Shown one piece after another: positions 20,095 through 31,301 of a stretch of 64,000 nucleotides of DNA. Made by a program: the position numbers and the translations under genes. The notes under the pieces are model-generated. The model was not told where the DNA came from, ran no database searches, and worked only from the letters and a program-made list of their open reading frames with translations. Position 1 is the first letter of the stretch; the number at the start of each line of letters is the position of its first letter. Origin of the DNA: Hyaloraphidium curvatum (lineage: Eukaryota; Monoblepharomycota; Hyaloraphidiomycetes; Hyaloraphidiales; Hyaloraphidiaceae); NCBI GenBank assembly GCA_025558095.1, contig JAIVFI010000015.1, forward strand, positions 620,001 to 684,000, given 5' to 3'.

Positions 20095-21999
20095 CTACTC
20101 CCCCTCCGCCGTCCAATCGAACCCCGCGAACCGCACCTTGTACCCCTCCACCGCCTCCGCCTCCCTCTCCTCCCCCTCCGCACACCTCTTCCAGTCCGCA
20201 AACGCGGCCGGCAGACCCAGCACCTCCGCCAGGACCGCGCGCGGCAGCGCAAACGGGAACGCGAACGGGCGGGGCGGCAGGCCCTCCTCCGACTCGCGGG
20301 GGGCGGAAGGCACGAGGGTGATCGACTTTCCGCCCAGCGCGAGGCGGATGTACGGCCGCTCCGGGTCCGCGGGTGCCCCGCGCGCGACGCCGGCCCACCT
20401 CGCCTCGTCCTGCGCCCCCGCATCCTCGAGCACCTCCATCCCCGCGCGCGCGCCCTCCCTCCTCGCGACCCCGGCGAGCGCGCCAAAGTCGGCCAGGGAG
20501 AGGGGCACGGGGACCAGCTGCACGCACGCGTGGGCCTGCCGCCGGCCGTCGGTCGGCGGGCCGGCGTGGGCTTCGAACAGCGCCACGGCGTTGCCGTCCG
20601 CGAGCTCCATCTTCCCGACGCCCGCGACGAAGCGGCCCATCTCGTCGAGGACGGAAAGCGCCTCGTCCTTGGCCTCGCCGTCGGGGCCGGCCAAAGAGCG
20701 GAGCAGCTCGGCGACGCTCCCGACGTGGCCCACCGGCACCGCCATCGCGTGTCCCCCCGTGAGGGCGCCCTTGGGCGCGGCGAGGTACGCGTTGCCGCCG
20801 ATCGAGATCAGGAGGTGCGAGGCGAGGGTGGGCGAGGAGAGGCAGAACCAGCATTCCTGGGGCTGCCTCGACCTCGGGGCGCCATGGGAGCGCGGGCCGG
20901 CGTCGGAGCGCGAGGGGCAGTCCTGGATCCTGTGGCCGGGGGTTCCGCAGATCCGGCACACGTAGCCGTCGGGGAGCGGGCGGTCGTGCCCTTGCCCGTG
21001 GTCGGGGGCGTCGCGCGCCGGGCAGAGGCGGATGTAGTGGCCGGGTTCGCCGCAGCGCCGGCAGATGTAGCCCTCGGGGGGCACGTCGGGGTCGCCGCCC
21101 GCGTCGCGGCCGCGGCGGCGCTTGTTCCCCGAGGGGGCGGGGCCGGCCGAGGCGTCGAAGAAGAAGGACGAGGGGGCGTCGGTGTCGTCCCGCGGGCGCT
21201 TGGACGGGCCGCCGGCGGAGGAGGAGAAGGCGAAGGGGTTCGGGGTGGCGTTGGCGGGGCGCTCGCGGAGCTTGGCTGCGGGCATCTTTGATGCGGGCAC
21301 GAGGGCGGCGGCAAAGAACCACCGCTCCTGCTTGCCCTTTGCGCCGTCGGGGGGCACGGGGCCCAGCAGCACGCAGCGCGAGATGGACCCGCCGGGGCCC
21401 GCGAACGGCTCGCGCTCGAAGAAGCGCGGCGAGGGCGCGGCGATGTAGCGTGCGGCGGCGGTGGCGAGCAGCGCGGCGACGGGGTCCCAGCCGTCGGCGG
21501 GGGGCAGAACGAGGGGCGGATCGAGCGCGGCAAAGGCGGGGGAGAGCAGCGACACGGCGTGCGGCGGGGCGGGCAGCAGCAGCAGGTCCATTGGTGCGCC
21601 GGCGCCGCCCAGCTGCGCGGCCAGCGAGCCCGCCTGCAGCGCGTCCGACAGGTAGCCGATCCGCAGCCCGCTCTGCGTGGTGTACAGCCCGCGCGCGCCG
21701 AGGAACAGCAGGTTCGGCGCGACGTCGCCGCCGTCGGCCGGCAGCAGCGGGTGCCCCGCCGGCCCCGCGAGCAGCGTCGGCAGCGGCACTTTGATGTTGC
21801 CGCCCAGCAGATCGGCCAGCTCGGCGCGCTCGGCCGCGGTGCCGTCGCCGTCGGCAAACACCGGGCCGACCGACGCGCACAGCTCGAACGGGCCGTGCTT
21901 CGCCTCGATCGCCGCCACGCGCGACGCAAACGACCGGAAGCGCCCGCGGATGCCGCCGACGAGCAGCACGCGCGCGGCGGGGGCTCCCTCGGCAGCCAT
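20095..21999 (-). CDS. CWF19-like protein 1 (Drn1/CWF19L1)
   Basis: A single exon of 634 aa. The N-terminal domain (VLLVGGIRGRFRSFASRVAAIEAKHGPF is split here as VLLVGGIRGRF and HGPFELCASVG) resembles the Dbr1-like metallophosphoesterase fold of CWF19L1, which lacks full catalytic residues. Then come two CCHC zinc knuckles (CRRCGEPGHYIRLC and CRICGTPGHRIQDC). The C-terminal CwfJ domains start at ECWFCLSSPTLASHLLISIG, with GHAMAVPVGHVGS supplying the HIT-like core. Yeast Drn1 helps the lariat debranching enzyme during intron turnover and binds late spliceosomes in the nucleus. This fits an intron-rich genome. It ends tail-to-tail with the zinc-finger gene, 54 nt away. Confidence 0.88.
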   Translation of the reverse strand: MAAEGAPAARVLLVGGIRGRFRSFASRVAAIEAKHGPFELCASVGPVFADGDGTAAERAELADLLGGNIKVPLPTLLAGPAGHPLLPADGGDVAPNLLFLGARGLYTTQSGLRIGYLSDALQAGSLAAQLGGAGAPMDLLLLPAPPHAVSLLSPAFAALDPPLVLPPADGWDPVAALLATAAARYIAAPSPRFFEREPFAGPGGSISRCVLLGPVPPDGAKGKQERWFFAAALVPASKMPAAKLRERPANATPNPFAFSSSAGGPSKRPRDDTDAPSSFFFDASAGPAPSGNKRRRGRDAGGDPDVPPEGYICRRCGEPGHYIRLCPARDAPDHGQGHDRPLPDGYVCRICGTPGHRIQDCPSRSDAGPRSHGAPRSRQPQECWFCLSSPTLASHLLISIGGNAYLAAPKGALTGGHAMAVPVGHVGSVAELLRSLAGPDGEAKDEALSVLDEMGRFVAGVGKMELADGNAVALFEAHAGPPTDGRRQAHACVQLVPVPLSLADFGALAGVARREGARAGMEVLEDAGAQDEARWAGVARGAPADPERPYIRLALGGKSITLVPSAPRESEEGLPPRPFAFPFALPRAVLAEVLGLPAAFADWKRCAEGEEREAEAVEGYKVRFAGFDWTAEGE

Positions 22000-22586
22000 T
22001 GTCGGGGGGAGGGGGGAGATGGAGGTGGTGTTTTTCTCGGGCGTCTCGGGGCCGAACGCGCGGCAGAGGACGCGAGCCTCGGAGGACGGCCCTGGAAGCG
22101 AGAATGGGTTCGGATGGATTCCACGGTTGGATGATACATACATGCTCTGGATGGTCTTGTACGGTGGCTTTGGTCCGCGGTTTCGCGCTGCCGGCGACAC
22201 GAAGAAAGGATGCCGCGACCGCACCCAGCACCGCGCCAGATCCGGCTCATGGAACCCGGCCGAACGAGAAGTGGGGCAATATGCGATTCGAGCAAGGAGC
22301 GCTTTCCGAAGGATCTGTCTGCAAAAGGCGGAGATCGACGCAGGATCGGGTCGGTATCCCCGGCGACTTGCACCGTCGTGGATCAGGCAATGAGCCCGTC
22401 GGGCCCAAGCGGCACAGAAGCTGCCTCGTCGAAGCCGGGCCGGCGATTTCGGGCCATCCGATTCCACTGGCTTGAAGCGGCGTGACGGACGGCTGGTTAA
22501 GCCCTTGACGCTCCGCAAGTCAGTCAGTCAAGCCGCATCCCGTGCCGGTGCTCTCCGCAGCGGTCCGGGCCCGCCGTGGAGCAGCG
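22000..22586. promoter_or_regulatory. Divergent intergenic region
   Basis: These 587 nt lie between the starts of the CWF19L1 gene and the LRR-kinase gene, so they should contain both promoters and 5' leaders. Composition is more AT-rich around 22130-22340 than in the coding flanks. I see no coding sequence, tRNA or clear promoter element. Confidence 0.4.
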
Positions 22587-25500
22587 ATGAAGAACTTCTT
22601 CGGCTTCGGGAAGGGAAAAAGGGGCAAGGATGCGCGGCGGGAAGCGGAGCCCGGCCCCGCGCCGGAACCCGTGCCCACTCCGTCGCCGGCGTCTCCCGTG
22701 CCGGACCCCGCCCCCGCCCCCGCGCCGGCCCCGCCGAAGGCCGCCCCCGCGCCGACCCCCGATGCGCCGGCACCGACCGCCGCCCCGCGCCCCGCGGCAC
22801 CGACGGCGGCCCCGGAAGCCGCTCCCGCGCCGGCGAAGGACGGTGCCTCCCCGAAGGCCGGTCCCGCGCCGAGAAAGGACGATCCCGCGTATTGGCGCGC
22901 GCGGCTCGCGGGGCGGACCCGGTTGGACGCGATCGGGGAAACCCTCGGGCCCGCCTCGGCCCGTGCGCTCGCCGAGGCGCTCAAGGGCAACGCGATGCTG
23001 ACCGACCTGGCCCTGAGCATCGGTCCCGTCGGGGCGGACGGCGCCCGCGCGCTCGCCGGCGCGCTGAAGGGGTGCCCGGCGCTAGCGGCGCTGAGGCTGG
23101 GGCCGGGTTCCCTCGGGGTCGAGGGCGCGCGTCTGCTCGGGAGCGCTCTCCAAGGGAGCCCGGCGCTGGCGACCCTGCACCTCCGCGGGAACTTTATCGG
23201 AGACGAAGGTGCATGCGTGCTCGCGATGATGCTGGACCGCAACCCGGCGCTGGCGGATCTGGACCTGGAATCGAACTCCATCGGCTACGAAGGCGCCTCG
23301 GCGCTGGCAGAAGCGCTGGAGGGGAACCCGGCCGTCGCGATCCTGCACCTGGGCTCGAACCGCGTTGCGGACGAAGGCGCTTGCGCGCTTGCGGAGGCGC
23401 TCAAGTGCAATTCGACTCTGACGGGTTTGTGGCTGTCCCGCAATTCGATCGGGGATCCCGGCGCCATCGCCCTCGCCGGCGCACTGTCGCGCAATTCGGC
23501 GCTGACGGACCTGGACCTGCACGCGAACTCCATCGGGCACGAAGGCGCCCGCGCGCTCGCGGAGGCGCTGAAGGACAACTCGACGCTGGCGAGGCTGAAC
23601 CTTAGGTCAAACTCCATCGGAGACGAAGGCGCCCGCGCAATCCTTTCCGCGATCGAGCTCAACCCGTCCCTGAAGGGGATCAGCTTGGACGACAACGGAA
23701 TCTCCCGCGCGCTGCTCGAACAGATCGAGAGGGACGTCGGGGACCCGGGCAGGTCCGAGAGGGCGAAGAAGAAGCGGCTGGACGCCGAAGCGGAGCGGCG
23801 TAGAAAGATCGCCCCGCCCAAGGAGGACGACGCGGCGTACTGGCGGGAACTTCTCGCGGGACAGCGGGTTCTCGCCGCGGGATGCCGGCTTATCGGGGAC
23901 ACAGGAGCCCGCGCCCTCGCCGAGGCGCTCGGGGGGGCATCGATGCTGGGCCTGGTCCTGCACAACAACCACATCGGGGATGCGGGGGCCCGTGCCCTCG
24001 CGGGGGCGCTGATGGTGAGCACCGCTCTGAAGGATCTGGACATGGGGAGCAACTCCATCGGGGACGAGGGCGCCAGCGCGATCGCCGAGTCGCTGAAGGG
24101 CTGCTCCGCGCTGACCCACCTGAACCTTTACAACAACTCCATCGCGGCGGAGGGTGCCCGCGCGCTCGCGTCGGCGCTCAAAGCGCATCCGGCCCTGACG
24201 CGCCTCATCCTGGAAAGCAACTCGATCGGCCCCGGGGGCGCCCTCGCGCTCGCGGATGCGATCAGGGAGAACTCGGTCCTGGTCACCCTGGACCTGCGCC
24301 GCAACGCCATCGGCGACGACGGCGCCCGCGCCCTCCTCTCGGCCCTCGAGCTCAGCACGTCTTTGGAGGAGCTGCTCCTGGCCGACAACGGGATCTCGGG
24401 CGCGCTGCGCGATCGGATCGCGGCGGCCGTCGGTGATCCGGGGAGGAAGCAGAGGGCGATGAGAAAGCGGAGGGAGATCGCGGCGGAGCGCCTCCGGGAG
24501 GCGGAGCGGGCGAAGGAGGAGCAGCAGGCCGCGCGGCAGCGGCAGCGCGAAGCGGACGAGGCCGAAACCCGCAGGAAGCAGCAGCGGCTCGAGGACGAGG
24601 CCCGGGCGCGGCAGGCGCAGGAACGGGAGGCCGAGCTCGCCCGCCGGCTTGAGGAGCTCCGTTTTCGGGAGGAGGAAGTGGAGCGGAAGATGGCCGAGGC
24701 CGAGGAGAGGGCCAAGCAGGCGCGTGGGGACAGCGGGTACGAGCCCCCGATCACCCCGCGTCCGGCAACGAAGCCTACATCGCCCGTGGGTGACGGCGCG
24801 AGCGCGAAGAGCAGCTACGAGATCGACCCGAAGGACCTCGAGCAGGGCCAGCACCTCGGAGCCGGAGCCTTCGGCACGGTGACCGCAGGATCCTACCAGA
24901 AGCACACAAAGGTTGCCATCAAGATGATCCGTGACTCCAACCTGTCGGGCCGGCAGCTCGAAGGGGCCATCGCTGGGCTCGAGCGGGAGATGGAGGTGTG
25001 GTCTCGACTGCCTTACCACGTCAACGGTGAGTTCCCCCGTGGTCCTCTTCCGTCGGGCACTCACGCACGTTGCAGTGCTGCCGCTTATGGGCTGGTGCCG
25101 CGAACCGCTGTGCCTCGTTACACTGCTCATGCCCGGCGGCACTGCCAAGAAGTACCTCGCCGGACTGAAGCCCAAAGCGTACGAGCCGCGCGCGGTGCAC
25201 CGGCTGCTCTTCCAGGTCGCGCTCGGGATGAACCACCTCCACTCGCGCCCGACTCCGATCCTGCACCTGGATCTAAAGGGCGACAACGTGCTGGTCGACG
25301 AGAACGGAGTCGCCAAGATATCCGACTTCGGCATGTCCAAGATCCGAGCCACAGCCGCGCTGCACTCCACGCAGCGTTCGGGTGGAACGGCGGTGTTCAT
25401 GGCCCCCGAGGGTGAGTTCTTGCAGCAGGCTTAGCCGCACGTATTGGCACCGCTCAACGCCCTTTCGTCATCACAGCATTCGCCAGGCCCAGGGCCAAGC

Positions 25501-25802
25501 CGGGCACCGCGACGGACGTCTACGCCTTTGGCATGACCATGTGGGAGCTCCTGTCCCAGGGCGACCTCCCCCTCTTTGACGAGCTCATGGACGAGGACCT
25601 GCTGATCCCCGGGCACGGCGTGGACATGGAGGCCTTCGGCGAGCGCCTGCGGAGCGACCCCCGGTTCAGGCCCGAGCGGCCGCGCGGAATTCCGGATGCC
25701 ACGTGGGCGCTCATGCAGAGGTGCTGGGCGTTCGATGCGGCGGCGCGGCCGGCGTTCGGGGAGGTTGCGGACGAGCTGAAGAGCATCCTGGACTCATTCT
25801 GA
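22587..25802 (+). CDS. LRR-LRR-coiled-coil-TKL protein kinase
   Basis: Exons are 22587-25026, 25076-25411 and 25477-25802, giving 1033 aa. A Pro/Ala-rich leader precedes two blocks of ribonuclease-inhibitor-type LRRs (NLRC3-like, unit LTDLDLHANSIGHEGARALA), at about residues 111-384 and 431-618. Each block opens with the same DDxAYWRxxLAG motif, showing an internal duplication. Residues 620-718 form a charged coiled coil. The kinase at about 755-1030 shows GAGAFGTV, VAIKMI, HLDLKGDN, DFGMSK and APE; the HLD motif makes it a non-RD kinase. Both introns interrupt the kinase domain. There is no signal peptide or membrane helix, so it is a cytosolic sensor-like kinase with unknown ligand. Confidence 0.88.
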
Positions 25803-26158
25803 TTAATTCGCACTTGACACTTTGTATTGGTTCGTTGCCCACGCCTCCCTTACCTGCCGTCACCAATAATTGAATGCAAATCGAGCGAGAAGCTGCTTTC
25901 TAGAGACACGTTAGAGACGCGCATGGGTAGCCCTTGGGGGAAGAGATCTGATGGAGTGAAGCCCGCCACCGGCACGTCGTCGGTCACTGCCGCTCCATCG
26001 CGCAACCAATTGTCGTTTTCAGGATCCTTGAGGCAGAAATGCGGCGCTTCATTGACGAGTGAATGTTTCGAGGCACTGGTCCAGCGCGGCCTTCGCACCC
26101 AAGCGCAGGGCGCTAGCGCGTCCGCCCGAGCAGAGGGCAGCGACGCGTCCCACGCGCG
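25803..26158. other. Intergenic region between converging genes
   Basis: This is 356 nt of AT-richer sequence between two converging genes. A minus-strand reading frame (26098-25850) gives some protein-like sequence (APHFCLKDPENDNW) but starts with GTG and shows no known domain, so it is not called. Confidence 0.3.
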
Positions 26159-26476
26159 TCACTGCTTCGCCTGCTCGCCCTCCGCACGTCCCGAGCCCCC
26201 CGGCCACGCGACGGCGACGCGCTTCGCGGCCTCCTTCGAGTCGACAACAGGAAGCACCTCGAAATCCGCCAAATCCTTCCATTCCGCGATCCACTTTTCG
26301 AACAGCACCGGATCGTCCGTCTCCATGAGCTGGAAGCACCTGTCCAGCTTGTCGTCCGCGACGACCCACGAGTTCACGTAGCGCAGGCCGGGGGGCAGCA
26401 TCCGCCCGCGCGCGGCGGCGCGCGCGTACACGGGCGCGGGGCCGCGGGGGAACTTCTCGACGACCATGTAGAGCAT
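26159..26476 (-). CDS. DUF3303 family protein
   Basis: A single exon of 105 aa. It begins MLYMVVEKFPRG and continues with GLRYVNSWVVADDKLDRCFQ, MetGluThr and FEKWIAEWKDLADFEVLPV, which match the small DUF3303 family of dimeric alpha/beta-barrel-like proteins. Biochemical role is unknown. An upstream in-frame ATG at 26565 would add a 30-residue basic leader outside the domain. The start at 26476 fits the usual family length. The ABM-like gene lies divergently about 340 nt away. Confidence 0.8.
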   Translation of the reverse strand: MLYMVVEKFPRGPAPVYARAAARGRMLPPGLRYVNSWVVADDKLDRCFQLMETDDPVLFEKWIAEWKDLADFEVLPVVDSKEAAKRVAVAWPGGSGRAEGEQAKQ

Positions 26477-26814
26477 CGCGCGGTGGGGGGCCCAGGGTGT
26501 CCGGGGGGGGAGGACGGAACGGACGCGATTCGGAGTTGAGCGAGTGGAGCCGTGCCGTGCTGCCATTTTCCGACCGCCAGAGAAAGAATTAGAAAAGCAG
26601 CGAGCTCCCGGCCGTGCTGGATGGATGCAGGCTCGGAAGCACCGCACGAGGCTCCATCTGCAGCTTTCCAGGTCTGGATCCGCCCCCAAGGTGTGCTTCG
26701 AATGGAAGGGTGCGGCGGAACTTTCGCGGGCGGGTTCGCGGCCGCAGCCTTTCCGCCCCCTTCGCTGCCGCCCTCCCGCCCCAGCCGTCGCCAATCGCGC
26801 GCCGCCCGCCCGCC

Positions 26815-27423
26815 ATGGTGTGCCTGCCTCCCGCCCGCGCCGCGCCGCGCGCCAATCGGCCCCGCCCCCGCGCCAGCCCGCCGGAATCGCGTACCACGTC
26901 CGCGCCACGGTAAAGGACGGCAAGCTCGCCGACGCGGAGCAGGTGATCGCCAACGTCCTTGCCGAGAGCGCCAAGCTGCCTGGGACGATCGAGTACGCGG
27001 CGTACGTGACCCCGGACGGGAAAGAGGTGCGTTTGCAGGATTCTCGCGGCGCGGAGGACCCGTGCTGACGACACCGCGTTGCCCGACGCAGCTCCACGTG
27101 TACGAGGCCTACGGTGGGCATTCTTGCCGGCGTCGCTCATGGGTCCGCGTGGCCGACGCGCTCCTCGTCCCGCAGACGACCCGCAGACAGCCATCGACCA
27201 GGCGGACGTCCTGGTGCCCTTCCTGGATCGCGTGGGGGCGAGCTGCGAATTCACGGACATCTGGGTGTTCGGCGACGATTTCGGCACCGGGGAGGACGCG
27301 AAGAAGTTCAAGGAGATGCTGCTCTCGTACGGGGCCAAGTTCATGGTGCGGGCGTGCCGGATGCGGATCGAGGCGCGGCTGATGGACGCGTTTCGCAGCG
27401 GGTCAGCGGCAAGGCGTACGTGA
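26815..27423 (+). CDS. Antibiotic-biosynthesis-monooxygenase-like (ABM) protein
   Basis: The model is 26815-26817, 26877-27026, 27092-27113 and 27176-27423, giving 140 aa. The body reads GIAYHVRATVKDGKLADAEQ, LPGTIEYAAYVTPDGKE, LHVYEAY and VFGDDFGTGEDAKKFKEML. This is the beta-alpha-beta pattern of the dimeric ABM fold, with YEAY near the barrel core. No in-frame ATG lies close to the domain, so I infer that the start codon forms its own 3-nt exon, followed directly by a GTGTGC...CGCCAG intron. The alternative is a long basic leader from an upstream ATG at 26544. Exon 3 is only 22 nt. Function beyond the fold is unknown. Confidence 0.7.
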
Positions 27424-27752
27424 GATCGTGAGCGGATTGCCGGTGGATGCGGTGCCGTGCGATGGCGCAAGAAGATGGTGGGCGGCAGGCACCGTCGGAC
27501 GGCAAAGCCGGCGCCTTCGTCGGGTTCATTCTCGGCCTCTAGAGCACAGCGCTCAGCTCTGTAGTTGTTTGCTTTAACTGATGGTAGGATGGAGCGGAAC
27601 TGCTGCAGAATCGGAAGCTCGATCGCGAGAACCCCGACGCCTTCGCCACAGGGCCCACCAACTTCCGACACGTTTCGGTCCGGCGCTACACCGCAAAGAC
27701 CCGAGCCGTCCCGCGTTCCCGTCCGCCGCGCGCCATCTGCGATTCGTCTGCG
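27424..27752. other. Intergenic region
   Basis: This 329-nt stretch holds the 3' flank of the ABM-like gene and the 5' flank of the cyclase gene. An AT-rich patch around 27540-27590 could be promoter sequence. No gene or repeat is supported. Confidence 0.3.
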
Positions 27753-29177
27753 ATGGCGGACAAGCCCAACCCGCGCTGGAAGGTCCGGCCCCAGGGTGAG
27801 TCCCGCGCGTGGGAGACGGGAGACACCCGACACCTCCGGCTCACCATCCCGCCCCGCCTGCCCAAGACTCGACCTGGGGCGACTGGGGCCCGGACGACCA
27901 GATCGGCCGGCTCAACCTGATCAACGAGCAGACGGTCCTCGCGGCCGCCAAGGAGATCCGCGACGGCAGGCGGTTCTGCCTCTCGCTGCCGCTCGACAGG
28001 CCCGGGGGGGAGGTGCTCTCCCCCGGCCGCCCGCCGCCGAAGCTCAGCCCGACGGAATACGTCAAGGGCATGCCGCAGTTCAACCAGCCGCTCGTCACGC
28101 TGGGCCAGAACTTCTGCGACGTGTGGGTGTCTCCGCTACCATGCTTGCCTCTCCTGGTCTGACGGATCCAGCGTTCCAGGGGTTGCGATGACAGGGTCGA
28201 CCTCGTCCTCCAGCACTCGACCCAGTGGGATTCCCTCGCCCATATCGGCTCCGTCTTCGACAAGGACGGCACCGGCAAGCCCGTGATCTGCTACTACAAC
28301 GGCTACTCGGCCGAGGACATGGTGTCCTCGGGGATCTACCACCCGGACGGCAAGTACGAGGACGCGCACAGGGAGCACAAGGGGGCGACCAAGCTGGGGA
28401 TCGAGAACATCGCGGCGACGCCGGTCCAGGGCCGCGGGGTGCTGATTGACCTCGAGAGGAGGTGGGTTGCGCTCGGCGTTGCGGCGACGGAAGTAGCTGA
28501 TTGGTGTTGCTCCGACAGGTACGGAAGGGAGAGGCACCGCGTGAGCTGGAAGGAGCTCGAGCAGATCATGAAGGAGGACAACATCGTGGTCGAGAGCGGC
28601 GACATGGTCCTCTTCTAGTGCGTCTTCCCCATGCCCCGTCGGGCAATCTCGTGCTGATTCGCCCGCCATTCCAGCACCGGCTACGGCGACGTCGTCATGG
28701 AGCAGGGCGACAACCCCGACAAGTCCGTCCTCCTCTCGTCGTGCGCCGTGATCGACGGCCTCGACCCCGGGATTCAGCAGTTCTTTATCAAAAACGGCAT
28801 CGTTGCTGCGATTTCCGACAACTACGGTAGGAATAGCGTTTCTCCCCGGCCTTGGGATCCGCCTGACGGTAGCGTTCCCGCCAGCCGTCGAGGCCTTCCC
28901 CGAGCCCAACGTCCCCGCGGACCCGAGCAAGCCGCACCCGCTGCTGCCCCTTCACGAAGTTCTGTGAGTAATTCGGGTCGTCCCGCGTGTGGTTCCGCAG
29001 CTGACCGCCCCCGGAAGCCTGTTCAAGCTCGGCGCCTACATCGGCGAGCTCTGGTGGCTCACGGACCTCGCCATGCACCTCCGCGAGACCAAGCGCTCCC
29101 GCTTCTTCCTCACCGCGCCGCCGCTGAGGCTGCCCGGGGCCGTGGGGTCGCCCGCCAACGCCGTTGCGACTACCTGA
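27753..29177 (+). CDS. Cyclase-family (kynurenine-formamidase-like) hydrolase, seven exons
   Basis: Exons are 27753-27795, 27867-28122, 28195-28461, 28519-28617, 28675-28826, 28885-28963 and 29018-29177, giving 351 aa. Family signatures are STWGDWGPDDQIGRLNLI, LVLQHSTQWDSLAHIG (the metal-binding region), GRGVLIDL, VESGDMVLFYTGYGD and IVAAISDNYAVEAFPE. The PF04199 family hydrolyses amides or lactones using bound metal. The fungal members are often clustered with secondary metabolism but the substrate is unknown. Every intron restores the next family motif, most show a CTGAC branch point, and they are 54-72 nt. The last acceptor is GGAAG rather than the nearer CCGCAG, because only it keeps frame. 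A damaged copy of exons 6-7 lies at 32880. Confidence 0.88.
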
Positions 29178-29266
29178 CCGAGATTGCGCGCGATTGTGCG
29201 TTTCGCGATCAATAGACAATCCAATTCAGAGCAAATCAGATAAAGTACTTGCAACGATTGACTTCA

Positions 29267-31301
29267 CTATCCGAAGAGAGAGTACTGCATTCCCGCCAAC
29301 TCCTGCTCGACCACCAGGAAAGTCGGCCGATCCGCGGGCTCGTGCTTCCAGCAGCGCTCGATCAGCGCCCAAAGGGCGTCCGGGACGTCGTCGTCGGGCC
29401 GCTTCGGCCTTGCCTTCTCGACCGCGGCCTGATACATGATCTGAAGCCAAGGTCTTTGTCAGCGCGCGATCGGAGAGACGTCGAACGGCGCGAAGCCCCA
29501 CCGCGTGCACGTTGATCATGTGGTCGAACGGATGCCTCCCCCTGGATACCACCTCGGAACCAAGCATCGCGAACGAGTAGACATCGGCCGGCGGCCTCAG
29601 GTGCCCGGTGGTCAGGACCTCGGGGGCAATGTAGGCCGGGGTCCCTCGCACGCCGCCCACCGCCTCCGTCGTCGAAGTGCGGCAGACCTCCAATCGCACC
29701 CTGGAGAGGCCGAAATCCGCGATGACTGCGCGACCGCCGTCTATGAGGACGTTTACGCTGCAGGTGCAAGTAAGATGAGTCCAAATGACTGCAGATTTTG
29801 ACCATGGCGACCAACCTCTTGAGGTCGCCGTGCAGCACACCGCATGCGTGGAGGTAAGCCATGCCCGTCGCAACCTCAAGCATGAAGCGAAGTCCGAGCT
29901 TCTGATCCCAGTTTCGCTCTTTCAAGTATTTGCGCAGGTTTGCTTCGGCGAGATCCATGATCATCATCGGAGGCTCGATGCAGAAGCCCATGAGGGGGAG
30001 GACTGCGGGTCCCGCGGGTCAGATCCAAACTGGAGCCAGAGCGGGCGAATCGAAGGTTTACCGTTCCGTTGGACCAAGCCTTCCCAAGTGGCCACCTCCT
30101 TGGCGAACCTCGCCATCGTCCTGTCGTCCAGTTCCCCCTTGATCGTCTTGACCGCGACCGTGGTGGTGCCGCGCAGCTTGCCGACGTAGACGATGCCGAA
30201 GCCGCCTTCGCCGAGCTTCCGGGTGCGATCGATCTCGACCTCGTGCTCGCTGACAAGCAGCTTCGAATTTGAGGACGATATCGAGGAGCCAGTGCCGGTT
30301 CGGGTGGCGAGTGCGCGCGGCCTGCTTCCGTCGGATACGTTTTCGGCGGCGGGCACAGAGCCAACGGGTGAGACGGCCGTGACGTCCTCCGTGACGATGC
30401 TATGCGAAAGGGCGGCTCTGCTTTCGTCAACTGGCACGGATGTGTTGGCGGATTTGGCCGATGCTGCTGTAGATTCCCCCGTGACGAAGGGATAAGAAAG
30501 CGCATCGCCCGAGGGAAAGGCGGTGCCGCCGGCTGTGATGATTGCGGTTGGCGATGGAACGGAGAGTCCGGTTCCCGACATCTTCTTCGTCAGCCCGTCA
30601 TCGAAAGCAGGGACTGAGCCTAGATGGCGAGGAGACGCGCCGGTTTCGGAGTATGCGGTCGCAGACTCCAGCGTGTGATCGTCCACGACCACTGTAGCCG
30701 CATTGTGCATCACCTCCGCAGCACCTGAACCGCCCTTCTTTTCGGGCTGCTCATTCCAGTTGTCGGAGGGAGCAGGACTGCGCGAAAGAGCACTGGAATC
30801 CTTCCTCCTGTGTCGTGCATACAGGATGACGCCAGCCACGAGCGCGACGAGAGCAAGCCCGCCCACGACACCGCCGACAATGGCACCGATAGGGACTTGC
30901 TCGCCCGCGACCGGCGCAACAGGGTCGGGCGTCGGCACGGCAGACGTTGGCACAAGTGATCTTGGCACCAACGTGAACAGAGAGCTCGCATTCTTCTGGC
31001 ACGCGCCCGCAATAACGCTGTCTGATGCTGTACTCATCAAGCAGGATGGATAGTACTTGCCACCGAGGTGAACTTCCGTTAGGGTGCCCGTCGTATTGAA
31101 GAAGAATAAGTTTGATGCGGTCCTCCACCTTGCCCTGCGCATTAGAATTCCAGGGCAGGTGGAGACTGTCAGGTATTTGAAGTCATCTGCACTCGGGACT
31201 GTCGGAAACTCCAAGCATTGATTGCTGCCAACCCCAACTTCCAGATAACGCTCCTCGTTGGAGCGTCCTGATAGGGCAGGCAATACCAGTTGAAAGCTCA
31301 T
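29267..31301 (-). CDS. Receptor-like protein kinase (TKL) with ectodomain and one TM helix
   Basis: Exons are 31301-30062, 30002-29816, 29757-29502 and 29440-29267, giving at least 618 aa. The ectodomain has Cys-spaced motifs (SNQCLEF, YLTVSTCPG, YYPSCLM, VIAGACQ) that faintly suggest a beta-trefoil lectin. A single membrane helix follows (IGAIVGGVVGGLALVALVAGVILYA, here about 25 residues) and then a Ser/Thr-rich juxtamembrane region. The kinase shows GEGGFGIVY, VAVKTIKG, HGDLKSVN, DFGLSR, APE and DRPTF; HGD in place of HRD makes it non-RD. Coding sequence continues upstream of 31301 in frame (LVCSTSGCSLNPGNG) without an ATG, so a first exon with the signal peptide must lie further upstream. 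The 5' end is therefore not fixed. Confidence 0.82.

Noticed and set aside
20100-22370. Very long Arg/Pro/Ala-rich frames overlapping the CWF19L1 gene on both strands
   Set aside because: Low-complexity products of GC-rich antisense or shifted frames; the CWF19L1 frame has clear family motifs throughout.
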